A stretch of 26,785 nucleotides of DNA from CAZEVY01 sp964515555 (GCA_964515555.1 CAZEVY010000077.1:1-26785), one strand, 5' to 3'; counted from the first letter of the stretch, positions 11,387 through 19,607 are shown. Translations and numbers: made by a program. The notes: a model not told the origin generated them from the letters alone.

Positions 11387-13365
11387 AACATCTGCTCGCG
11401 ATTCTGTTGTGCGCCGCTGCCGCCGGGCAGGAGAAGGCCGCGCCGCCCGCCGGGCAGACCCCGCCGCCTCCCGCCGAACAGACACCGGCGCCACCCTCCC
11501 CAGTCGCTGAAAGTCCGATCTCGATCACACTCGAAACCGGCTTTCGGGGTATTACCGGCATCGGCGGCGATAATAATACCTATCGCAGTCTCGTGAATAC
11601 GGGTGAGGGTCCCCAGCTCGGACTGTTGGAAATATCGGTGAATAACCCAACCCGGCGCGTTTTCGACCGGCTCACGCTGCGCGGCAGCAATTGGGGCGAC
11701 CCTTACAACACCGCGCACCTCGACATCGAGCAACGCGGCGCGTACCGGCTGACGGTCGACTACCGCAACATCTTCTATTTCAACTTCCTTCCGTCCTTCG
11801 CCAATCCGTCGGCGAGGGAGGCGGACGGGATCAACCAGCGGTCCATGGACCTGCACCGCCGGGGAACCGAGGTGGTACTGGAATTGCTCCCTCAACGGCG
11901 GATCGTTCCGTACCTTCAGTATTCACGGGACTCTGGCTCCGGGACGGGAATCACACCTTTTGTCGCGAATGCGAACGAATATCCCGTCGCCACGATACTC
12001 CGCGATTCGACGGACCGCTACGCGGGCGGTATCCGATTCGATCTCCGGAAATGGAATCTGACGCTCGAGCAGGGCGGAACGGTCTTCAAGGACGATCAGC
12101 AGGCGTTCACCGCTGATCGAAACCTCGGCAACCGCGCGACTCCACTGCAAGGCCGGCAGTTGTTTTTGTCGGAGTTGTTGCAGGCGTATGGAGTTCGCGG
12201 GGACGGGGTTTATTCCAAGGGTTTGCTGACCGCTGCGCCCGCTGGCTGGGTCCATTTATATGGTCAGCTTTTTTATACTCAGCCCAGCACTTCTGTCCAG
12301 TACCAGGACAGCGGGCGCGGACTCTTCTTCCTCGGAGGCTCCCGGTTCTACAACGGACAGGAGAGCCTCCTTTCTTCCTTGGCGAAACAGCCGCGCACCA
12401 CGGGCGCGTTCGGCGCCGAGATCTTCACGCCGTGGCGCGTGCGCCTCGTGGAGTCGCTGTCGACAGACCGGTTTCATAACGCGTCGTCGGCGGTGCTCGC
12501 CGAGCGCATACTGACGACGGGAAGCGCCGAGGACATCCGGTCGCTCGTCAGCGCCGACCGGCTCGCGGTGAAGTACCATCGCCAGCAGGCCGACGCCTTC
12601 TTCGATCCGCACCGCAACGTCACGCTGCGCGCCGGGCACCGCTACACCTGGGGCGATGCGTCGGTGCGGTCGCCGGTGCTGAACCCGGTGGAGCGCCAGT
12701 CGAGCGAGATTCGGCAGCAGGTCGTCAGTTTCGGCGGCACTCTGCGCGGCCGGTGGAACACCATGGTGCACGCCGATCGCGAGGCCTCCTTCGACGAGCG
12801 CAGCTACTTCCGCACCAGTCTTCACAATTACGAGCGCGTGCGCGTGCGCGCTCGCGTGCGTCCTCTGGCGTCGATCGAGATCGGCGCGGCCTTCTCGATG
12901 CTCGACAACGAGAATCCGTCGACGGGCATAAACTACGACCACCGCGACCTCGGCGGGTCGGCCACCGTGCACTGGACGCCGGCGGGCGGAAAGCATGGGA
13001 GTCTCCTGGCCGAGTACACCCGCTCGCGGTTGCGATCGGACCTGAATTACTTCGAGCCGCAGTCGCTGGCGCCGGTGGCGTCGCGCTACCTGGAGAATGC
13101 ACACCAGGCGACGGCGCTCGGGACCTGGAACCTGCCGAAGGCCGGCAACCGCGTGGTGGTTTTGACGGCGGGCGGGTCGCTGTTCCACTCGGCGGGGACG
13201 CGCCCGGCGCGCTACTATCAACCGGTCGCGCGGCTGCAGGCGCCGGTGGTGGCGCGTTGCGCCGTGTTTTTCGAATGGCGATGGTACGGCTTCACGCAGC
13301 CGTTGTATCTCTACGAAGGATTTCGGACCCACCAGCTGCTGGGCGGCTTGAGGATATCGCGATGA
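11383..13365 (+). CDS. MtrB/PioB-like outer-membrane beta-barrel
   Basis: 660 residues. Signal peptide MKHLLAILLCAAAAG, then a Pro-rich segment (about 17-45), then a long region of alternating hydrophobic/polar strands with many Tyr, Phe and Arg residues (for example RLTVDYRNIFYFNFLPSF), ending in a short terminal strand. Length is close to the ~700 residues of MtrB. Sequence conservation in this family is low, so the call rests on size, barrel-like pattern, signal peptide and position immediately after the MtrA/DmsE-type gene (4-bp ATGA overlap). I see no N-terminal CXXC such as reported for Shewanella MtrB. Role by analogy: the sheath that holds the periplasmic decaheme cytochrome in the outer membrane. 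Confidence 0.85.
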   Translation: MKHLLAILLCAAAAGQEKAAPPAGQTPPPPAEQTPAPPSPVAESPISITLETGFRGITGIGGDNNTYRSLVNTGEGPQLGLLEISVNNPTRRVFDRLTLRGSNWGDPYNTAHLDIEQRGAYRLTVDYRNIFYFNFLPSFANPSAREADGINQRSMDLHRRGTEVVLELLPQRRIVPYLQYSRDSGSGTGITPFVANANEYPVATILRDSTDRYAGGIRFDLRKWNLTLEQGGTVFKDDQQAFTADRNLGNRATPLQGRQLFLSELLQAYGVRGDGVYSKGLLTAAPAGWVHLYGQLFYTQPSTSVQYQDSGRGLFFLGGSRFYNGQESLLSSLAKQPRTTGAFGAEIFTPWRVRLVESLSTDRFHNASSAVLAERILTTGSAEDIRSLVSADRLAVKYHRQQADAFFDPHRNVTLRAGHRYTWGDASVRSPVLNPVERQSSEIRQQVVSFGGTLRGRWNTMVHADREASFDERSYFRTSLHNYERVRVRARVRPLASIEIGAAFSMLDNENPSTGINYDHRDLGGSATVHWTPAGGKHGSLLAEYTRSRLRSDLNYFEPQSLAPVASRYLENAHQATALGTWNLPKAGNRVVVLTAGGSLFHSAGTRPARYYQPVARLQAPVVARCAVFFEWRWYGFTQPLYLYEGFRTHQLLGGLRISR

Positions 13366-14447
13366 GATTCCGCGCCTTTTCGTTGTTGCTGGCGTCGGCC
13401 GCATGGGCACAGGCGCCGATTCCCGGCGACCCGCGCGCCGGCGAGCAGATCGTCCGCGACGAAGGCTGTCTCGGCTGCCACAACGTGCGGGGCGAAGGCC
13501 AGCGCGTCGCACCGGACCTGGCGCGATCGACCGCGCGGGCATATTCTCCAGGTCTCATGGCGGCGCTGATGTGGAACCACGCGCCCGCGATGTGGTCGGC
13601 CATGGAGAAGCGCGGCGTCGAGCGCCCGAGGATCGACGAGCCGCGCGCGGCGCACCTGTTCGCCTACTTCTACAGTCTTCGCTACTTCGAGCAGCCGGGC
13701 GACGCCGGTCGCGGCCGCCAGGTGTTCGTCGCGCGCCGCTGCGCGGGATGCCACGACGGTTCGACGGCCCCGGCGGTAGCCTCGTTCTCCTCCTGGAACG
13801 ACCCCATCGAGCTGGCCGCCGCGATGTGGAATCACGCGCCGCGCATGCGCCGCGCCGCCGAGGAACGGAAGATGGAATGGCCGGCTCTCTCCTCCCAGCA
13901 AATGACCGACCTTGTCGTCTACTTCCGGAGCCAGCCAAAGGCGCGGGGCGCGACGCCGTTCTTCGCGGTCGGCTCGGCCGAGAGCGGACGGCAGTTGTTC
14001 GAGTCGAAAGGCTGCTCGACCTGTCACGGCGGCGCGCTCTCGCTCGAAGGCCGCGTCCGGAGCCATTCGATGACCGACTTCGCCGCGTCGATGTGGAGCC
14101 ACGCGCCGCGTATGCTGCAACTGCCGCCGGACATCACCGGCGAAGAGATGCGGCGGCTGGCGGGCTATCTGTGGTCGATCCAGCACTTCGAGCCGGCGGG
14201 AGACGCGCGCCGCGGCGAGAAGGTATGGACAGCGAAACGCTGCGGCGCCTGTCACGATTCGGGTCCCGGGCCGGCATTGCGTGGGCGCCGCATCAACAGC
14301 ATCTCGGTGGTCGCGGCGTTATGGAAGCATGGGCCGGCGATGCTGGAGCAGATGCGCGGCAAAGGCATCGCGTGGCCGCGCTTCCGGAACACCGAGCTGA
14401 GCGACCTGCTGGAGTTCGTCGCCAGGCCGGGCGCGGCGAAGCGCTGA
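13362..14447 (+). CDS. Tetraheme cytochrome c with four repeated class I-like modules
   Basis: 361 residues. Signal peptide of about 18 residues (MRFRAFSLLLASAAWAQA). Four CXXCH sites at Cys36, Cys127, Cys218 and Cys294 each start a module of about 75-90 residues. Each haem site is followed about 35-40 residues later by a conserved block, MWNHAPAM, MWNHAPRM, MWSHAPRM and LWKHGPAM, whose Met or His is a candidate second axial ligand. The protein looks like a fourfold internal duplication of a monohaem cytochrome c. ATG 13362 overlaps the barrel stop by 4 bp, so it is the fourth member of the conduit operon. A role as a periplasmic carrier between the inner membrane and the MtrA-like cytochrome is inference. 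It converges on csm5 with only 16 bp between the stop codons. Confidence 0.85.
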   Translation: MRFRAFSLLLASAAWAQAPIPGDPRAGEQIVRDEGCLGCHNVRGEGQRVAPDLARSTARAYSPGLMAALMWNHAPAMWSAMEKRGVERPRIDEPRAAHLFAYFYSLRYFEQPGDAGRGRQVFVARRCAGCHDGSTAPAVASFSSWNDPIELAAAMWNHAPRMRRAAEERKMEWPALSSQQMTDLVVYFRSQPKARGATPFFAVGSAESGRQLFESKGCSTCHGGALSLEGRVRSHSMTDFAASMWSHAPRMLQLPPDITGEEMRRLAGYLWSIQHFEPAGDARRGEKVWTAKRCGACHDSGPGPALRGRRINSISVVAALWKHGPAMLEQMRGKGIAWPRFRNTELSDLLEFVARPGAAKR

Positions 14448-14463
14448 AGGCGATGGGCGGCGT

Positions 14464-15612
14464 CTACGCGAAGTCGACCAGACACCAGCCCGGCAGCGCC
14501 GCCGGCTGATTCCCGATAAACACCACCCGGCGCGTCTTGGGAAACGGCGTGCCGGCGCGGATGGCGCCGCCGTAGAGCTGACTGGCGCCGAGCACGGGAG
14601 CTGCGGCTTCGGGGTCGCGCGCCAGCCACGGGCATTTCGCGAACATCCCCGTTCCCCAGCCCAGGCACACCACGCACGCGCCGCGCGAGTCGGCATCGTC
14701 GACCGCCCGGCGCACCCTTCCGAGCGACTCGCGCATCGCAGCCAGGCCCGTGCGCGCGGTGTACTCCTCGTGCAGGTCGAGCTGCCGTCGCGCGTACGCG
14801 TTCGCCGCGGCGGCGATGCGGGGGAGCATCGGCTCCGCGGGCCAGCTCAGGTCCTGCGCCACCTCGCGCGCCCGGTAGAAAGCGGCTTCCGAGATACGGC
14901 CCTCGAAGGCCGCGCCCGCCGGAGCCATTTCGGCGAATGTGGCCGCGCTCTCTTCCATGCGCCGCGAGTCGACCGATCCGCTCGGCGCGCGCTTCCAGCC
15001 GAGCCGGAACTGACCGCCGCCCGCGGGCTCGATCGTCGCGGTGCGCGTGAGGTGGACGCGGAATCCGTCGAAGGGGACCGGCGCCGAGTCGTCGACGGCG
15101 ACGGACTTCATCCGGTCGCGGCCCGAGGCGCCGAGCGAGCGCCGTTCGAGCGAATCGGCGGGGTGTCGCGGGGGTCGTTCGCCCTCGGCTTCGGCGGCGA
15201 CGCGCTTCCATTCGTCCCCCGTGGCCGATGCGAACAGCAGCGCCGCGCGCAGCGCGCCCTTGAGCGCGCTTCCGGGAAGGTACGCTCCGCGCAGCCCGGC
15301 CGCAAACGTCGGAATATGCAGGTGCTCGGCGCGCAGACGCTCCCAGACCGCGGTGAGGCTCTCGTGTTCGAAGGGAATGCGCCGTCCGGCGAAGTTTTGC
15401 GCGAATCCTCCCCAGGAGGCGAAGTCGAGTTTTTCGGCGCGGCGAATCTGCGTGAGGTAGCTCTCGAGGCGCGGCCCCTTGGCCAGCAGCTTGAAGATGC
15501 GCCGCTGATCGAGCACGTTGACCTGGTCCTACCACACCTTGTCGCCGCCGGGCGGCCGGCGCGCGCCGTCGCCGACCAGAGTCGGCGTCAGGCAGGTGAG
15601 GCGATAGGTCAT
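14464..15612 (-). pseudogene. csm5: csm5 (type III-A RAMP protein) interrupted by an in-frame amber codon at position 28
   Basis: The reading frame from ATG 15612 (overlapping the csm4 stop, ATGA) begins MTYRLTCLTPTLVGDG, the usual first strand of Csm5. It meets TAG at 15531-15529 after Trp27 and continues in the same frame as DQVNVLDQRRIFKLLAKGP to the stop at 14464. The remainder has Csm5 features: SWGGFAQNFAGRRIPFE, the RAMP loop LPGSALKGALRAALL, and a C-terminal GWGTGMFAK segment. One base (AAG to TAG) could account for the stop. As I recall, homologues have a basic residue just before DQVNVLD. A GTG at 15516, five codons past the stop, could allow re-initiation and give 350 residues without the first beta-strand. 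Csm5 caps the Csm complex and helps crRNA maturation. Alternatives: sequencing error, or suppressed stop. Confidence 0.85.
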
Positions 15613-16646
15613 GCGGCGCCTCGCCACGGAATCTCGAGCGACACGCCGTATCCGTTGCGATAGACCGGATGCGGCGCGCCGTCCGGTGCGACGTCGGGCG
15701 CCGATCCGCGCGGCGCGTCGCCGAAAAGCACCGAGCCTTCCTCGACCATGCGCAGCGGCTTCTTGGCGAGGCCCGATGCGGCGGGGCTGTCGACCCATCC
15801 GCCACGTTCGACGATCGAGTAGCTGCCGCGGCGCCAGTCGACGCGGTCGCCGGGTCCCGGAGTGAAGAGCGAGAGCAGCCAGTGCGCGGTCTCGGGCGGC
15901 GGCGGCAGCGGGGCCTCGGGGTCGGGCAGCGGCGCCGGAGCCGGGGCGGGGAGGAGATCGGCGAGCGAGGCTTCGCGGGACTCGACGATCCGGAAGCGGC
16001 CCCAGCCGCGGGAGCGCTCGCCGCCGATGCCGGAATCGGCCAGCCAACGGAAGGCGGTTTCGACGGGCCTCCGCCATCGCTCGCGTGCGGCGTCGCTCTC
16101 GAACGCGGCGAACAGCCAGAATCCCGCGCCCTCGGCGAACTCGACGCAGGCCGACCGGTGCGGCGCGATCGTCCCGGGTTCGAGACGGTCGACCGCGGCC
16201 GCCGGGCGCAGGGACTCGCGCGCGGCGCCGGTGCGGGATTCGAGCGACCGTGGCAGGAGCGAGAGGCTCGATGGGTCAATGGCCCAGCGATCCTCGTTCC
16301 AGGGCTCGCCGTGGATCAGCGCAGCCGCCAGCGGCGCCGGCACGAAGCGCGCGCCCTTGGTGCGCAGACGGCCCGACGAGGGCGCCGGCCACAGGTGCCG
16401 GGGCGGGGCGATCAGCAGGACGTCGCCGCGGAAGGGAAATCCCGAGGTGAACCGGACGGCGGGGGTTCCGGCGGCGGCGGTCGCCGATAGGAACTCGTCG
16501 AGCATCCCGAATCGCAGCATGGCGCCGGCGACGGCCGAGTACACCGTGTCGCTGTGCAGCAGGAGCCCCGAGGCGTCGCGCCGGCCGTTGCCGGGGCCGA
16601 GCCGCCAGGGCGTGGTCGGCTGCAATTTCAGGAAAATCCCGGTCAT
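15609..16646 (-). CDS. csm4: Type III-A CRISPR RAMP protein Csm4 (Cas5-like)
   Basis: 345 residues. N-terminal RAMP strand (MTGIFLKLQPTTPWRLG), then LLHSDTVYSAVAGAML, typical of Csm4 near the first helix, and a glycine-rich RAMP loop GIGGERSRGWGRF at about 205-217. A Pro-rich segment (about 230-255) separates two RRM-like halves. Csm4 binds the 5' tag of the crRNA and bridges Cas10 to the Csm3 backbone. The ATG is 10 bp after the csm3 stop and has no clear ribosome site, so translational coupling is likely. Its stop overlaps the csm5 start by 4 bp. Cas5 of another type III subtype is the main alternative, but neighbours fix it as Csm4. Confidence 0.9.
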   Translation of the reverse strand: MTGIFLKLQPTTPWRLGPGNGRRDASGLLLHSDTVYSAVAGAMLRFGMLDEFLSATAAAGTPAVRFTSGFPFRGDVLLIAPPRHLWPAPSSGRLRTKGARFVPAPLAAALIHGEPWNEDRWAIDPSSLSLLPRSLESRTGAARESLRPAAAVDRLEPGTIAPHRSACVEFAEGAGFWLFAAFESDAARERWRRPVETAFRWLADSGIGGERSRGWGRFRIVESREASLADLLPAPAPAPLPDPEAPLPPPPETAHWLLSLFTPGPGDRVDWRRGSYSIVERGGWVDSPAASGLAKKPLRMVEEGSVLFGDAPRGSAPDVAPDGAPHPVYRNGYGVSLEIPWRGAA

Positions 16647-16656
16647 TGAATCTAAA

Positions 16657-17490
16657 TCAGCTTAGCTTTCCGGAGAAATCCGGATCGTTGATGGCACGCT
16701 GCACATCGCCCAGGCCGGAGGGGGGAAGCAGCTCCGATTCCTCGGCGCCCGACGCGTAGTAGGCGCGCGGCCGCCACGTCACGCGCAGATTGCCGAAGCG
16801 CACGCGGCCGCTGCCGCGCGAGCCGCCCCCGCCGAGGCTGTCGTCCTCGAGGAGACGCATGGCTTCGGCCAGTCGCGCCGGGAGCGCCTTATCCTCCTCG
16901 CACAGAACGTCGACCACCAGCCGCACGCGGAACCGCGCTCCCGCGGGAACGCGTTCGAGCGTGCGCGGGCTGGCCTGCGAGGTGATGCGGTCGACGGCGT
17001 TCTCGCTCTTGACCTCCGTGAGTTCGTCGTCGAGGTTCTCGCGCATCGCCGGCGTGATGCTGTCGAGATCGAGCGGGGCGTCGTAGACGGTGAGCCGGGC
17101 CGGCGACGCCGACCCTCCTTCGAGCGCCTCTCCGCCCACGCGCTCGACGCGCCCGGGGCTGCGCCCGAACAGCAGGCAGATCTCGTCGTCGGGCCGGTCG
17201 CTCTGGTGAATGCGGACGTCCTGGCCGCGGCGGCGCGAAACGTAGACCAGCGCCGAGGGAACGGCTTCGCCCGTCGACTGTTCCAACAGCGACCGCAGCC
17301 GGCCGCGCAGCGAGCTGCCCGGCACGTAGGGCCGCCCGAAGGCGTCCTTGACCACCGGATTGTCGGCGCCGCCGATCTCGAGCGATCCTTTACCCGCGCC
17401 GATGTGAAGTCCCGTCTCGCAGTGCAGATCGCCCTCGATCACCAGCTTGCCGATCAGCGTCAGCACCGTTTCGGTTGTGTGCGAACTCAT
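16657..17490 (-). CDS. csm3: Type III-A CRISPR backbone RNase Csm3 (Cas7-like)
   Basis: 277 residues, somewhat longer than most Csm3. It has LHCETGLHIGAGKG, then IGGADNPVVKDAFGRPYVPG with Asp43 in the position of the target-RNA-cleaving aspartate of Csm3 (IDxPV context), SSLRGRLRSLLE (RAMP helix), and a C-terminal glycine-rich loop GGGGSRGSGRVRFG. Csm3 forms the crRNA-binding filament and cuts bound target RNA at 6-nt intervals. Catalytic competence looks intact. GGGGAG lies 6 bp before the ATG, one of the better ribosome sites in the operon, fitting the higher copy number of Csm3 in the complex. It lies 19 bp downstream of csm2. Confidence 0.94.
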   Translation of the reverse strand: MSSHTTETVLTLIGKLVIEGDLHCETGLHIGAGKGSLEIGGADNPVVKDAFGRPYVPGSSLRGRLRSLLEQSTGEAVPSALVYVSRRRGQDVRIHQSDRPDDEICLLFGRSPGRVERVGGEALEGGSASPARLTVYDAPLDLDSITPAMRENLDDELTEVKSENAVDRITSQASPRTLERVPAGARFRVRLVVDVLCEEDKALPARLAEAMRLLEDDSLGGGGSRGSGRVRFGNLRVTWRPRAYYASGAEESELLPPSGLGDVQRAINDPDFSGKLS

Positions 17491-17509
17491 GTCAATCTCC
17501 CCGGGGCGA

Positions 17510-18148
17510 TCATTCGTTGTAGGCGATAATCGCCTCGAACAGGTCGCGGAAGCGCTCGTATCCGCGCAGGTCGTTCTTGCGTGTCACCTGAAGCAGCAGC
17601 CGCTCGATGCTGTCCATGCTGCGCAGCGAGTGGCGCGCGATGGTGTAGGCCAGCCGCGCGCGCAGCATGACGAACTCGTGCTGGCGCTCGGATTCGGGCG
17701 CCCGCGTGGCGCGCCGCACGGCGTTGTAGAGCCGGCGCAGCGTGCTGCGCGTTCCGGAGTCCAGGTCGCGCATGCGGGCCACGACGCCGTGCGCCTGGTT
17801 GTCGAGGTACAGGCTGTCGGCGATCAGCCGGTCGAGGTCGATCTCCGGCGGACCCTCGAAGCGGCCCCCGCCGCGGTCGCCGCCCCGGCGCTCGTCGCCT
17901 CCGCGCGGCGGACCCCGTCGATCGCCCCGACGGTCGCCGCGGTCGCGGCCGCCCCCGCCTTCGCCGCCACCGGGGCGGTCACTGCGTTCGCGGCCGCCTC
18001 CGCCTTCGCCGCCACCGGGGCGGTCACTACGCTCGCGGCCGCCTCCGCCTTCGCCGCCACCGGGGCGGTCGCCGCGTTCGCGGCCCGGTCCGCCCTCCCC
18101 GCCTGCCCGGCGTTCGGCGGCAGGTGTTTCGGTCTTTTCTTCTGGCAT
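17510..18148 (-). CDS. csm2: Type III-A CRISPR small subunit Csm2 with Gly/Arg-rich repeat N-terminal extension
   Basis: 212 residues. The C-terminal ~110 residues (from PPEIDLDRLIADSLYLDNQ) are a normal alpha-helical Csm2, the small subunit that lines the target RNA groove. The first ~100 residues are low-complexity: three near-identical 15-residue repeats (RERSDRPGGGEGGGG type), then RGDRRGDRRGPPRGG and GGDRGGGRF, rich in Gly, Arg, Asp and Glu, predicted disordered and RGG-like. The ATG at 18148 is 5 bp after the cas10 stop, with AAGGA upstream. In-frame codons further upstream overlap cas10 and are not used. The extension could bind RNA or drive condensation; that is inference. A start inside the extension is possible but no better ribosome site is evident. 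Confidence 0.9.
   Translation of the reverse strand: MPEEKTETPAAERRAGGEGGPGRERGDRPGGGEGGGGRERSDRPGGGEGGGGRERSDRPGGGEGGGGRDRGDRRGDRRGPPRGGDERRGGDRGGGRFEGPPEIDLDRLIADSLYLDNQAHGVVARMRDLDSGTRSTLRRLYNAVRRATRAPESERQHEFVMLRARLAYTIARHSLRSMDSIERLLLQVTRKNDLRGYERFRDLFEAIIAYNE
17946..18085. repeat. 45-bp tandem repeat inside csm2 (three close copies)
   Basis: The 20-mer TCGCCGCCACCGGGGCGGTC recurs at 17961, 18006 and 18051, an exact 45-bp period, with near-identical sequence between copies and a degenerate fourth unit on the low-coordinate side. The period is a multiple of three, so copy-number change by slippage keeps the csm2 frame and adds or removes 15 residues. Confidence 0.92.
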
Positions 18149-18153
18149 CGAAT

Positions 18154-19575
18154 TCAGTCCTTGATAGAAAGTCTGGCCCACTCGGCGGCGACCCGCCCGG
18201 CGGGACGCAGCTTGACCTGCGCGGGGTTGCGTCCGATCAGCTCGGTGATCAGCCGCGCGCGCAGCTTCTGAAAGTCGCGGTCGTTGACGTTGCCGACGAC
18301 GGTGTTGAACCGCCGGTGATAGCGCCACGGTCGGTCGAAGGCCCGCGCCGGCTCGCGTTCGCGATAGAAGCCTTCGAGCTCGCTCAGGAACGCCGGCGAG
18401 CAGCGGAAGTCGCGGATCAGTCGCATCATCCCGTCGCGGATGTCGGCGGCCTGGCCCAGTTGCTTCCACTCCACCGTGCGCCCGAAGACGTGGAAGGAAT
18501 CCTTCCCCGACGACTTGGCGGCCTCCAGGCGCCGCCCGGCCTCTTCGAACGCGCGCGGCAGCGTCGTGCCGCCGGAGCCCAGCGCGAGCGCCATCGACAG
18601 CGTCTTGCCTTCCGGCCCCGGCAGGTCCTTGAGGCCCTCCTCGCAAAAGCGGCGGAAGAGGCGCTCGATCTCGCGGGCCAGCGGCAGCAACGCGTCCCAG
18701 GCGCCATAGACGGCGAAGTCGTCGCCGCCGCAGTAGAGGATCGAGACCTTGCGCCAGAACTCGGGCATCGAGCAGGCCACCTCGAGCTCGCCGATGAAGA
18801 ACTGCTTGTAGAGCACCGAGAGCTGGACGTGCTCCTCAATGGTGCCGATGCGCCGCGCGCGAATCGCGAAGCCGTCGACATCGCCGCGCAGGACGCCCCA
18901 GAGCGGTCGGCCCTCGGCGCGCGCGGCCAGTTCGTCCAGGCCGGCGGCGGCGTGGCCGTCCGCGTCCGGGGCGCTGTGACGGGCCAGGGCGATGCCGTCG
19001 GATGCGCCGCCGAGCGTCCAGGCGTGTTTGCCGGAGTCGATCTGCACCCGGCCGGGATCCTCGGGCGACCACCCGATCGAATGCGCGTCGCGCAGACGGC
19101 GTCCGATCTCGCGGAAAGCGGCGTCGGCGGGCGCGGGCGCCGGTGCGGCGTTCACCCAGTCGTCCGTCGCCGCGCTCAGCCAGGCGCCCGTCTGCCGCTG
19201 CCATTCCTCGCCGAGGCGGCGGCGCACGATGCTCCACTCGCCGAGGTTCTCGGTGACCGCCCAACCCAGCTCGAGCCGGCCGCCAGAGAGGTCGCGGATC
19301 TGGGCGCGCGCCGCGGCCAGGAACTCCTCGGCCGGGTCGCGAGCCTCTTCCGGCAGCACCAGCAGGAACTGGCCGCTGGTGGCCGAACCCAGCAGGATGC
19401 GCGCCAGGCCCAGTTCGGCGAGGAGGGCCCGCGGAAGCACTTCGCTGATCATCGTCACCCAGCCCGAGCGGCCCGCCAGGACGAACTCGGCGGCGGCTTC
19501 CGATTCCGCGACCGGAGCGAGAAGGAACTCCTCGATCCCGCGCAGCTTCGCCTGGAGGAAGATTTGGATGGACAT
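18154..19575 (-). CDS. cas10: Type III-A Cas10/Csm1 without HD nuclease domain, GGDD cyclase motif intact
   Basis: 473 residues, much shorter than the ~750-850 usual for HD-containing Csm1. The start MSIQIFLQAKLRGIEEFLL leads straight into a Palm-like domain; no N-terminal HD motif is present. The second Palm domain starts near VLRGDVDGFAIRARRI and contains YCGGDDFAVYG with GGDD at 283-286, the metal site that makes cyclic oligoadenylates in type III systems. A C-terminal helical domain (about 370-473) follows. The large subunit should therefore be unable to cut DNA through an HD domain but able to signal. No CARF-domain effector lies in the window. The ATG at 19575 has no good Shine-Dalgarno. 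It is first in the csm operon and divergent from the AI-2E transporter. Confidence 0.93.
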   Translation of the reverse strand: MSIQIFLQAKLRGIEEFLLAPVAESEAAAEFVLAGRSGWVTMISEVLPRALLAELGLARILLGSATSGQFLLVLPEEARDPAEEFLAAARAQIRDLSGGRLELGWAVTENLGEWSIVRRRLGEEWQRQTGAWLSAATDDWVNAAPAPAPADAAFREIGRRLRDAHSIGWSPEDPGRVQIDSGKHAWTLGGASDGIALARHSAPDADGHAAAGLDELAARAEGRPLWGVLRGDVDGFAIRARRIGTIEEHVQLSVLYKQFFIGELEVACSMPEFWRKVSILYCGGDDFAVYGAWDALLPLAREIERLFRRFCEEGLKDLPGPEGKTLSMALALGSGGTTLPRAFEEAGRRLEAAKSSGKDSFHVFGRTVEWKQLGQAADIRDGMMRLIRDFRCSPAFLSELEGFYREREPARAFDRPWRYHRRFNTVVGNVNDRDFQKLRARLITELIGRNPAQVKLRPAGRVAAEWARLSIKD

Positions 19576-19601
19576 CGGAGATCGCGAGTGACGAAGTTTT
19601 C

Positions 19602-19607
19602 AATCTA
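19602..19607 (-). promoter_or_regulatory. Candidate -10 element for the cas10-csm operon
   Basis: On the minus strand TAGATT, preceded by TGA, lies 27 bp upstream of the cas10 ATG in the 104-bp gap to the divergent transporter gene. The implied 5' leader is about 20 nt. No good -35 box is seen. Confidence 0.35.

Noticed and set aside
17946..18085. Tandem repeat considered as a CRISPR array
   Set aside because: Repeat units are contiguous with no unique spacers, and they translate in frame as part of Csm2.
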